Assembly (NCBI GenBank): GCA_947178145.1
Contig: CAMWXE010000040.1
Span: 1 to 47,885 of the forward strand
Source of the DNA: an uncultured Lachnospiraceae bacterium
GTDB taxonomy: Bacteria; Bacillota; Clostridia; Lachnospirales; Lachnospiraceae
Direction of reading: 5' to 3'
DNA length: 47,885 nucleotides
Shown piece after piece: positions 15,266 through 23,247 of this stretch. The notes beneath the pieces were generated by a model. That model was not told the origin of the DNA and searched no databases. It saw only the letters and a list, made by a program, of their open reading frames with translations. Position numbers and translations under genes: made by a program. Numbering within the stretch: position 1 is the first letter of the stretch; each line of letters opens with the position of its first letter.

Positions 15266-17572
15266 TTATTCAACCCCTTTCAGCGCATCAACCATGCAGA
15301 TTGTCCTGACCTTTCCCGATAAAACGGTGTTCACTCCTGTCGATACAATCCATGTGCCAACGATGGAGTACAGATACGACAGTGCATAGATCACTGTCGG
15401 CATATCCTGGTCCTCGGTCATGGTCTGCATGATGGCGTCCAGAAGCTGATATCCCATATACAGTCCAAGAATAATACCGATTGCCGTGATCCAGTTATTC
15501 TGCTGGCGCAGGATTCGTCGGATTCGTTTTGACGGGAAACCGAGCACTTTGAGCGTTGCCACTTCCCTTGTCTTTTCCAAAAAGGATAAAACACCCATAT
15601 TGTACAGCACGATCACTCCCAAAAGCACTGCCGCCAGAATCAGGATTCCCACCATCAGATTCATCATCTCCATGTTCTCATCAAGATCGTTTTTCAACTG
15701 TTCCAAACTAATAACACCTGATATTTCATTGCTGTTCCTGACATAATCCGGCACTGACATGTTTGTGTTCAGCGATGTCGGCGTGAACGTATAGTGATAC
15801 CGTTCATATTCTTCTCTGGAGAATGTGATTCCCTGGCCTACCGGTGTGCGATACAGCATTGTGATTCGGCTCTTCTCCCAGTCCTTTTCCCCTACGATAT
15901 GCCACTCCACAAAATCGCCCTCGCGAAGTCCCAGCACCTTCGCCAGCTTGCAGGACATCGCCAGCCCTCTCGTGGGCGGCGCAATCTCATTGCCCTCATC
16001 GTCCTGATAGTGCACATAGTTTCCACTGTCGATTACGGTAAGATTTCCCGTCTTTACCCTGCTGGCTGTCCGAAACTCACAGCTGCCCTCCTGCACCAGC
16101 TGTCCCTTAAACTGCTGGCTGTATTCCCTTTTTTTCAGATTTGAGGTATTCTCTGAGAAAATAATCTTATTCTGGGCAGTGTTGAGCTCCCCGTACTGCC
16201 AGACGACCATCTCATCACAGCAGTCCTTACAGCCAAAGGCACACACCAGCAGCATCGTGCAGCCGGCGACACCAGCGATTCCCATAATGCTGCGCGCCCT
16301 GTTTCTCAGAACATCCCTCACATTCCACTGTGTTGAAAAGCGGAGGGAAAGCCATATTCTGCTCTTTTCCAAAAAGCTGTGCCTCAGATTTTTCGGCACT
16401 GCCGGTTTTAAGGTAATCGCCGGCATATCCCGAAGCGCCTTTCTGCATGAGAGAAAGCTCACAAAGGAGGAAACGGCAATCGCAAGGACAACCGCCACAT
16501 AGGATTGGCCTGATATTCCAGTCTTCCATTCAGGAAGAATATAGTATGCGCTCATGCTCGGCAGAAAAAGGGATGGCAGCAGCAGTTTGCCGGACACTGC
16601 CCCGAGAAGACTTCCCACCGCGCTGATCACAACCCCATACGAAACATAATGTCCTGTAATCCTGGCTTTGGAAAATCCCAGCGCCTTTAACGTACCAATC
16701 TGAATCCGCTGATTGGAGGTCATCCTTGTCATGGTGGTGACAATTCCCATCACTGCGATCAGCAGAAATACCGCGGAAAACATGATTCCCATTGCCGCGT
16801 GCTGGCTCTCCTCGTTCGCAATGCTGTCAATCCCTTCATTCTGCGACTGGTCAAGTACCACTACCTCATCGCGGCCAAGCGTCGACTTGACAAGCTCCTT
16901 GAATGTCATGGTATCCATGGCTGACCTGTTTTCTTCGTTCTGCTTGATGACCAGTCGGTTGTAAGCAAGCTGCTCCTGCACAGGAAAATCGAGCTTTGAG
17001 AGAAAACCATAACCATAATTCCCATAATTTGGCATCATGCTGTCGCTCTCAAGCGTGTAAAAAAGATACTCCGGGTGTATGATAATTCCCTTTACTTCCT
17101 CCGTAAACTCAACCGATTCGTATTTCAGCCGGATTCTGTCACCGACATGATATCCCCGCTCTCTGGCAAACACCTCTTCCAGCCAGATTCCTTTTTTTCC
17201 GGGTGCAAAGGACTCACCCTCAATCAGATAGGGATAGGAGCACTGCATGGATTCCAGGAAATTCAGTTCCATGTCAAACTCTGCTCCTTCGCTCGTCTTT
17301 GCCTTTCCCGAAATGACAATCTTTCTGTCAACCGTGTCAATCTGCGGCAATGCAGTAAGCTTCCGGACCTCCTCCTCTGTAAAACCGTTTCCAATCACCC
17401 AGCTGTCCGCCAAATTCGTAGTCTGGTAATAAGCCGCCGTGGAGAGACCAATGCCGTTACTCTCTGCGTCAATCCCCACAAAAATGGCAAGCCCCAGAAA
17501 CGCCATCAGAAAGATAGAGATAAACTGCGTCCTCCCCTGCCACAAATCCCTCAGAAGTTTTCTTTTTAACAT
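15266..17572 (-). CDS. FtsX-type ABC exporter permease
   Basis: The 768-residue membrane protein has an N-terminal helix (residues 17-36), a first extracellular domain, three helices (about 255-395), a central pair near 430-450, a second outer domain, and three C-terminal helices (about 640-745), i.e. two FtsX units. The loop MTSNQRIQIGTLKALGF and the matching EKTREVATLKVLGF are the coupling motifs that contact the ATPase. GGAGGTCAATA precedes the ATG. It is the last gene of an adaptor-ATPase-permease operon, suggesting export of a lipophilic or peptide compound. Confidence 0.88.
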   Translation of the reverse strand: MLKRKLLRDLWQGRTQFISIFLMAFLGLAIFVGIDAESNGIGLSTAAYYQTTNLADSWVIGNGFTEEEVRKLTALPQIDTVDRKIVISGKAKTSEGAEFDMELNFLESMQCSYPYLIEGESFAPGKKGIWLEEVFARERGYHVGDRIRLKYESVEFTEEVKGIIIHPEYLFYTLESDSMMPNYGNYGYGFLSKLDFPVQEQLAYNRLVIKQNEENRSAMDTMTFKELVKSTLGRDEVVVLDQSQNEGIDSIANEESQHAAMGIMFSAVFLLIAVMGIVTTMTRMTSNQRIQIGTLKALGFSKARITGHYVSYGVVISAVGSLLGAVSGKLLLPSLFLPSMSAYYILPEWKTGISGQSYVAVVLAIAVSSFVSFLSCRKALRDMPAITLKPAVPKNLRHSFLEKSRIWLSLRFSTQWNVRDVLRNRARSIMGIAGVAGCTMLLVCAFGCKDCCDEMVVWQYGELNTAQNKIIFSENTSNLKKREYSQQFKGQLVQEGSCEFRTASRVKTGNLTVIDSGNYVHYQDDEGNEIAPPTRGLAMSCKLAKVLGLREGDFVEWHIVGEKDWEKSRITMLYRTPVGQGITFSREEYERYHYTFTPTSLNTNMSVPDYVRNSNEISGVISLEQLKNDLDENMEMMNLMVGILILAAVLLGVIVLYNMGVLSFLEKTREVATLKVLGFPSKRIRRILRQQNNWITAIGIILGLYMGYQLLDAIMQTMTEDQDMPTVIYALSYLYSIVGTWIVSTGVNTVLSGKVRTICMVDALKGVE

Positions 17573-17608
17573 TATTGACCTCCATCACGCGCAGTCTTTG
17601 CTCATATT

Positions 17609-18319
17609 TCACCAAGTCACCCCGCCTGCATCCTTTGGCTGTTCATTGATGGTGACAGACTCAATCCCGCCGTTTTTTACCCGTATCACCTTGTCCGCAA
17701 TATCCGCAAAAAAGCTGTTGTGCGTTACCATAACAACCGTTCTCTTTTCCTTGCGGCTCATGCCCACCAGGAGTTCCAGCACATCGCGCCCCGTGTTGGT
17801 ATCGAGTGCCCCAGTCGGCTCGTCGCACAGCAGTAATTTCGGATTTTTTGCAATCGCCCGCGCGATGGATGTGCGCTGCTGCTCGCCGCCGGACATCTGT
17901 GCCGGAAACTGGTGCATGTGATCCAGTAGTCCTACGGCCGCGAGCGCTTTCTTCGGGTCCATCGTATCCTCGACAATATCTTTCATCAACGCGACATTTT
18001 CATAGGCAGTCAGCGTTGGAATCAGGTTATAAAACTGAAATACCACCGCTACATTTCTGGCCCGATAACTGGTGAGCTGATTGTCGTTATAATTGCTGAT
18101 ATCCTCCCCGCAGGATACGATTTTGCCGCCTGTCGCAGTGTCCATTCCGCCGAGCAGATTTAACAGCGTGCTCTTTCCCGCACCGCTTGGTCCCAGGATG
18201 ACGACCATCTCACCCTGATTGATCGTGAAGCTGGCATCCTTTAATGCGTAAAACACCCTGTCTGCCGTTCCATACTCCTTGCTTACACTGTCAAACTCTA
18301 TAAAAATATCCTTATCCAT
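17609..18319 (-). CDS. ABC exporter ATP-binding protein (MacB/LolD type)
   Basis: The 236-residue ATPase shows Walker A GPSGAGKST, signature MSGGEQQRTSIARA, Walker B LLLCDEPTGALD and an H-loop His in MVTHNSFF. These place it in the MacB/LolD group, which energises FtsX permeases by mechanotransmission. It sits 15 bases after the adaptor gene and 36 bases before the permease gene in one transcription unit. Confidence 0.92.
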   Translation of the reverse strand: MDKDIFIEFDSVSKEYGTADRVFYALKDASFTINQGEMVVILGPSGAGKSTLLNLLGGMDTATGGKIVSCGEDISNYNDNQLTSYRARNVAVVFQFYNLIPTLTAYENVALMKDIVEDTMDPKKALAAVGLLDHMHQFPAQMSGGEQQRTSIARAIAKNPKLLLCDEPTGALDTNTGRDVLELLVGMSRKEKRTVVMVTHNSFFADIADKVIRVKNGGIESVTINEQPKDAGGVTW

Positions 18320-18334
18320 AATTAAAACCGCCTG

Positions 18335-19774
18335 TTATTTTACTGTAACTTTCTTTCCCACACGCTCATCGGTCATGGCATCTGTAATAACCTGCTCGCC
18401 GACATGAAGTCCCTCTACAACCTCTGTATCGCTTCCGCTGTTGAGACCACAAGTCACATACCGTTTTGCCACCACATCATTTTCAATCACATAACAGTAA
18501 TCTCCGTCATCATCTGCATAGAGCGCCCCGTTTGGTATCAATATCGACTGTTCTTTTTTCCCCGTCTCAATGACTGCATCTACATCTGTCCCAAGATAGA
18601 TCTTTCCGTCAGGCTTATCAATATGTATCTCCACCTGCAGCTTTGCATTGTTCTGGGAATCTGTGACCGTCTCCATGCGGATTCTTGACACTTTTCCCTC
18701 ATATACGGTTCCCCCAATCCCGACAGAAGCCTTCTGTCCCAGCTCCACCTCTGCCATCTCATAGCTGGTGACGTCGACAACAGCCTTCACATTTTCTGTA
18801 TCCTTGATGGTAAACATCGGGCTTCCCTTCGCGACGACTGCTCCCTCTGCGACCATGACATTGGTAATTACACCTGTTATTTCTGCCGTCACACCTTCTC
18901 TGGCCTTCTCTGCGTCCTGCTCATTCCACGCAAGTGTCGTGCTGGCAAGTCTGGCGTTCTGCGCAAGCTGCTCAAGTTGTGCCGCGTTCATCGCCGTATG
19001 CTTTGTGCTTAGCATTTCCTGTTGGAGCATGCTTCGCTGTGCGGCAATCTCATTCAGAAACATCTCGGCCTCATCAAAATACCGATTCTCGATTGGCTCC
19101 GCCCCCACATCCTGAAGCGCAAGCTGTTCTTTCTGCAATCTGGCCAGCTCAATCTGAAGCTGTGCTGCCTCCACCTGAAAATCATTTCTCTCGTCAGGCT
19201 CATAGCTGTCATCTGCCGCCGCTGCATTTTTTGCTGCAATCTGCACCCGCAAGTCAGCCATCCTGATTTCCAGTGCCTTATTTTTGTCCCCTACCGCATC
19301 CGCCACGACCTCAATATTGTATTTCAGGTCATTGACATTGGTGAGCGCTGCCTGGTACGCTTCCTGATACACCGCTTCCAGCGCCGCTGCATCATTGTAG
19401 GCTGCCTGCATTTCATCTGCCTGTGCCACACTTCCCCGATATCCTGACGCGAGCGCATTTGCCTGTATTCTCGCCTGTTCCACATTTCTGTCAAAATCCT
19501 CTGTATCATAGGTGACAAGAAGCGTTCCTTCCTGCACAAGATCGCCTGCCTTGGCATCAAACACTGCGATTGGAGCGGTGACGCTGGCATAATATGTCTG
19601 TTCTTCCTCGCTCTCGATATGCCCCTCCGCCTCTATGGTCTGTATAATACTGCCTGTTCCAATCTCCTGCACATTGACCTTGAGCGGCGAACTGCTTCCA
19701 AATGCCGTCGTCCCGGCAATCACGGCACACACAGCCACAGCACCAAGTATCTGATAGACTTTTCTTCTCTTCAT
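18335..19774 (-). CDS. HlyD/MacA-like efflux adaptor protein
   Basis: The 479-residue protein starts at the ATG preceded by GGAGGAG (19774). A single N-terminal membrane anchor (VYQILGAVAVCAVIAGTTAF, residues 6-25) is followed by a first lipoyl half (APIAVFDAKAGDLVQEGTLL), a long coiled-coil hairpin rich in Ala, Glu and Gln (about 95-290), the second lipoyl half (GVITNVMVAEGAVVAKGSPM), a beta-barrel and a membrane-proximal domain. In monoderms such adaptors work with MacB-like transporters without an outer-membrane channel. It heads the operon and faces a divergent TetR gene across a palindromic region. Confidence 0.9.
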   Translation of the reverse strand: MKRRKVYQILGAVAVCAVIAGTTAFGSSSPLKVNVQEIGTGSIIQTIEAEGHIESEEEQTYYASVTAPIAVFDAKAGDLVQEGTLLVTYDTEDFDRNVEQARIQANALASGYRGSVAQADEMQAAYNDAAALEAVYQEAYQAALTNVNDLKYNIEVVADAVGDKNKALEIRMADLRVQIAAKNAAAADDSYEPDERNDFQVEAAQLQIELARLQKEQLALQDVGAEPIENRYFDEAEMFLNEIAAQRSMLQQEMLSTKHTAMNAAQLEQLAQNARLASTTLAWNEQDAEKAREGVTAEITGVITNVMVAEGAVVAKGSPMFTIKDTENVKAVVDVTSYEMAEVELGQKASVGIGGTVYEGKVSRIRMETVTDSQNNAKLQVEIHIDKPDGKIYLGTDVDAVIETGKKEQSILIPNGALYADDDGDYCYVIENDVVAKRYVTCGLNSGSDTEVVEGLHVGEQVITDAMTDERVGKKVTVK

Positions 19775-19864
19775 TTTCTCCTCCATTCCGCACGCCAAAC
19801 CCGTGTTATCCGTTCCCATGGTTCAATATGATGACAGAAACACCTTACCTCCTAAAGGTTTTAT

Positions 19865-19936
19865 AATATGAAACAGATTTCATATTCATATAATACTTTA
19901 GCTCCGAAGTATTGTCAATATGAATATGAAATATTG
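19865..19936. promoter_or_regulatory. Nested palindromic operator for the TetR regulator
   Basis: Three dyads overlap: AATATGAAA-CAGA-TTTCATATT (9-base arms, 19865-19886); ATTTCATATTCATAT at 19877-19891 with its perfect 15-base complement at 19918-19932; and AATACTT/AAGTATT inside these. CAATAT/ATATTG at 19916-19936 forms a further small dyad. The region lies between the divergent exporter and tetR genes, so the regulator probably occupies two sites. Confidence 0.7.
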
Positions 19937-20028
19937 TTCATAAATTTGACAACTGTATTGGAATGTTTTATACTCAGAGGATACGATATAAGCTGAAATA
20001 AATACAATCTAAAAATATGGGAGAACTT

Positions 20029-20658
20029 ATGGAAAACACAAAGACAAGAGAACCGCAGCAAAAGCGTTCTATCGAAAAGAAAAACAAAATTATAGAAGTT
20101 GGCTTCCGCCTCATGTGCGAAAACGGTTATCAGAAAACCACTACCGCTGATATCGCAAAGGCCGCTGGTGTCTCGACCGGTATCATCTACAGCTATTTCA
20201 CGGACAAGCATGACATTTTTACTGCTGGTCTTGAACTGTTCGGAAGCCAGATGATCGTCCCCATGTACGACCAGTTTACCTTTCCGCTGGATATCAGAAA
20301 AAGTGTGAATATTGTGATTGACGCGCTGATTGACGGTCATCAGATCTTCCGAAATGCCCACAAGGAGATCGAATCCCTTGTCATGACAGACGAAGACATC
20401 GCACGCATCATATATGAGTTTGAGATGCGCACGACAAAGGATTTGGAGATATTTCTATTAAAAGCAGGCTTCACACCGGAAAACCTGCTGGAAAAAACAC
20501 ATATTATCTATAATATGATCGAGTCCCTCTGCCATGAATTAACTTTTCATAAACATGAGGAACTCGACTGTGAACGGATGCGTGCAATCGTTGTCGACAC
20601 AATCCTTGGCATCCTCGGCGAACCTGAAAGTGCCCGCGAAGGAACGATATCAACATAA
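20029..20658 (+). CDS. TetR-family regulator of the exporter
   Basis: The start at 20029 is preferred because GGGAGA lies six bases upstream; the ATG at 20017 overlaps that site. The 209-residue protein has the N-terminal HTH TTADIAKAAGVSTGIIYSYF (residues about 37-56) and a helical effector domain. Its divergent position next to the adaptor-ATPase-permease operon, with nested palindromes between them, indicates repression of the exporter and of itself, relieved by the exported compound. The ligand is unknown. Confidence 0.88.
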   Translation: MENTKTREPQQKRSIEKKNKIIEVGFRLMCENGYQKTTTADIAKAAGVSTGIIYSYFTDKHDIFTAGLELFGSQMIVPMYDQFTFPLDIRKSVNIVIDALIDGHQIFRNAHKEIESLVMTDEDIARIIYEFEMRTTKDLEIFLLKAGFTPENLLEKTHIIYNMIESLCHELTFHKHEELDCERMRAIVVDTILGILGEPESAREGTIST

Positions 20659-20709
20659 CTTATCATATTCCTTGTCTTTTTCTCCGCTCACACAGTTTCT
20701 AAGAAACTG

Positions 20710-21453
20710 CTAATACCTTACTTCCATCAGACACAAGCCCTTTGCAGGCGCAAGCGCGCCTGACAAATCTCTGGCCGCATTGTCTTTGAGCAATTCCGCC
20801 ATTGACTCCGGCGCTCTCTGCCCCAGACCGACTTCGATCAATGTACCTGTTAGAATCCGCACCATATGATACAGAAAACCGTCGCCGCTGTAGGTAAGGA
20901 CAACCTCATTTCCAATCTTTTCCAACCAAATCGCATCGATTGTGCGCACTGTCGACTTCCTGCTCTTTTTATTTGAGGTAAGCGCCTTAAAATCATGTGT
21001 TCCCACAAAATGGCCGGCGGCGGCTTTCATCGCATCCAGATCAAGCTGCTGTGGCAGCTCATACACATACCTGCGCTCAAACACACAGGGAATCCCGGAA
21101 TTCCATATGCGGTATCGATATGTTTTTCCCTTTGCATTGAGCCTGCTGTGAAAGCGATCCGGCATCTCCCTGATCGATATGACACCGATATCCTCCGGCA
21201 GATATTGATTGAAGTAATCCATCACTTCCTCCGCCGACAGCTCTGTATCAATCTTGAAATTCGCCACCTGCCCAAGCGCATGCACACCTGCGTCAGTGCG
21301 GCCCGAACCATCCACCTGTACGAAATCGCGACCTGTCATTTTTGCAAGGATCGCCTCCAATTTCCCCTGTATCGTATTGCCTGTCGAATCCTGCCGCTGC
21401 CATCCCTGATAGCGGGTGCCCTCATACTGTACTACTATTTTAAAATTTCTCAT
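20710..21453 (-). CDS. truA: tRNA pseudouridine(38-40) synthase TruA
   Basis: The enzyme isomerises uridines 38-40 of the tRNA anticodon stem. The 247-residue product shows the catalytic Asp in GSGRTDAGVHALGQ (about residue 52) and the second conserved block (RYRIWN...FVGTHDFKALTS). The ATG at 21453, giving MRNFKIVVQYEGTRYQGWQRQ in two overlapping pieces (MRNFKIVVQYEGT, then RYQGWQR), is the usual family start; the GTG further upstream lies within the preceding gene. It follows the AI-2E-type gene with almost no gap. Confidence 0.93.
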   Translation of the reverse strand: MRNFKIVVQYEGTRYQGWQRQDSTGNTIQGKLEAILAKMTGRDFVQVDGSGRTDAGVHALGQVANFKIDTELSAEEVMDYFNQYLPEDIGVISIREMPDRFHSRLNAKGKTYRYRIWNSGIPCVFERRYVYELPQQLDLDAMKAAAGHFVGTHDFKALTSNKKSRKSTVRTIDAIWLEKIGNEVVLTYSGDGFLYHMVRILTGTLIEVGLGQRAPESMAELLKDNAARDLSGALAPAKGLCLMEVRY

Positions 21454-21460
21454 TTCATTC

Positions 21461-22639
21461 TTATTTTCCCTGATTATCCTCTTCACTCAGCTTTCTGATT
21501 TCCTCATCGTCCAGCCGCCTGAAGTGATTGATATTCCGAACCAGCATTTTGATACTATATTTGGGCGTATCAAAAAAGCCCGCCTCATTCATATTGACAA
21601 CAATAATTCCCAAAGGCACTGCAATCAACATACCGCCAACGCCCGCAATCCGATAACCGATGAAGAGCAGAAACAACGTCGGAATCGGCTCCATCCCGAT
21701 TGATTCTCCCATAATCTTAGGCTGTATCAGCTGCCGGAACAGCTGCCCAGCCCCCCATATCACCAGGAAGCCAAAGGCTCTGAGGTAATTGCCGCCAATG
21801 ATTGTCACAATCGCCCATGGCACAAGCACAATCCCTGTCCCAAAAAAGGGCAGAAAATCCAGAAAGGCCATGAGAAGCGCTATCAGAAAACTATATCGCA
21901 CTTTCATAACTGTGAGCCCTACCAGGAGCAGCACATACATCCAGATCTCAATGCGAAACTGTGCCTTAAAGTATCCCCCGACGGCCTGTTTCAGACTTGA
22001 GGAAAACACATCATACTTGTGCGTAATATTTTCCGGCAGAAATTTGTTCACAAAATTTCCAATCCATTCCCTGTCCGCAATAAAGAAATAAGACGACAAC
22101 ATGCACATGATAATCGATATGATAACACTTGCTATGTTTCCTACCATGCTGCCCATGCCCTCAAATGTACTGAAATTCAGACTCTTTGGCAGGTCTGTTA
22201 TCATCTCGCCAATCGTGTTTCCCAAGTTATTCAATGTATCTGCAAGCTTTGGCGCCCTCACCCCGACATACTGATTGATCAACTCGCCAAACGCATCAAA
22301 GTCTTTCTTCACAGATTCCCACATCGCAGGAACTTCCTCAATAAAACCGGATATCTGTCTCCAGAGTATGACTCCAACACCATACCCGATTCCAATCACC
22401 GCCGCAATCACACACACAATGACAACAACTGTTCCAGCCTTTCTTCTGATTTTCAGCTTTCGCTCCAGAAACACTACGAGAGGGTTTGCGATGCATGATA
22501 TGATCCAGCCGATCACAAAGGGCATAAAGAACAAAACCAACTTTGGCACTAGAAAAATACAAAGCAACAGTATGATCAGCGAAACCAATATATTCACAAT
22601 CAACTTCAGGTTTTCCCTGCTTGTACTGTTTCCATCCAT
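21461..22639 (-). CDS. AI-2E family (YtvI/PerM-like) membrane protein
   Basis: The 392-residue protein has about eight membrane helices: two near the N-terminus (15-60), one near 70-92, and clusters around 160-190, 215-290 and 305-350. The pattern and the FGTGIVLVPWAI / GESIGMEPIPTLF blocks fit the AI-2E transporter/PerM family, where characterised members export small molecules or exchange ions. Despite the family name, a role in autoinducer-2 transport is not implied. It starts two bases after engB and runs into truA, so it is part of the lon-engB-truA transcription unit. Confidence 0.85.
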   Translation of the reverse strand: MDGNSTSRENLKLIVNILVSLIILLLCIFLVPKLVLFFMPFVIGWIISCIANPLVVFLERKLKIRRKAGTVVVIVCVIAAVIGIGYGVGVILWRQISGFIEEVPAMWESVKKDFDAFGELINQYVGVRAPKLADTLNNLGNTIGEMITDLPKSLNFSTFEGMGSMVGNIASVIISIIMCMLSSYFFIADREWIGNFVNKFLPENITHKYDVFSSSLKQAVGGYFKAQFRIEIWMYVLLLVGLTVMKVRYSFLIALLMAFLDFLPFFGTGIVLVPWAIVTIIGGNYLRAFGFLVIWGAGQLFRQLIQPKIMGESIGMEPIPTLFLLFIGYRIAGVGGMLIAVPLGIIVVNMNEAGFFDTPKYSIKMLVRNINHFRRLDDEEIRKLSEEDNQGK

Positions 22640-22641
22640 AG

Positions 22642-23244
22642 TCAGTCCTCTCCTTCCGCCTGCTCCATCATGCTGTCAATCAGCTCATAAATCTCGTCCC
22701 GCCCCTGCTTTGTCTGCGCTGAGAATGGTATCACGATGGTATCTCTATCGACATCAAGCCCCTGCTTCACTGCCTTAACCTGCTTTTGCAGCTGGCTTCT
22801 GTTGATTTTATCCGCCTTTGTCGCTATGATAATCGGATGAAAGCCGTTCGAAAGAATCCAGTCGTACATGATTTTGTCATTGGCTGACGGATCATGCCTG
22901 ATATCAATCAGCAGAAACACTGCTTTCAATACCTTTGACTGTCGGAGATACTTCTCGACCATTTTGCCCCATTTTTCTTTTTCCTGCTGACTCACCTTCG
23001 CATAGCCATACCCTGGAAGATCGACAAAATACAATTCATCATTGATATTATAAAAGTTGATTGTCTGCGTCTTTCCAGGCTGTGAACTGGTACGCGCCAG
23101 TGATTTACGGTTCATGAGCGCATTGATGAGCGAGGACTTTCCCACATTGCTTTTCCCGGCAAACGCAATTTCGGGCATACTGTTTTGCGGGATCTTGCTT
23201 GTCACACCGATTACTGTGTCCAGGCTTACATTTTTTATGACCAT
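22642..23244 (-). CDS. engB: Ribosome biogenesis GTPase EngB/YsxC
   Basis: The 200-residue TRAFAC GTPase needed for late 50S assembly shows G1 GKSNVGKSSL (residues 31-40), G2 Thr in TSQPGKTQTIN, G3 DLPGYGYA, G4 TKAD and a G5-like SAQT. Length and motifs are standard. It lies three bases after lon, a conserved arrangement in Firmicutes (lon-engB). Confidence 0.94.
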   Translation of the reverse strand: MVIKNVSLDTVIGVTSKIPQNSMPEIAFAGKSNVGKSSLINALMNRKSLARTSSQPGKTQTINFYNINDELYFVDLPGYGYAKVSQQEKEKWGKMVEKYLRQSKVLKAVFLLIDIRHDPSANDKIMYDWILSNGFHPIIIATKADKINRSQLQKQVKAVKQGLDVDRDTIVIPFSAQTKQGRDEIYELIDSMMEQAEGED

Positions 23245-23247
23245 CTG

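Noticed and set aside
15047..15322. Plus-strand 91-codon ORF downstream of the exporter permease
   Set aside because: Composition is low-complexity His/Ser/Pro, there is no ribosome site, and it runs into the permease gene on the other strand.
21461..22639. Autoinducer-2 exporter function
   Set aside because: The family name derives from one member; nothing in the sequence or neighbourhood indicates quorum-signal transport.
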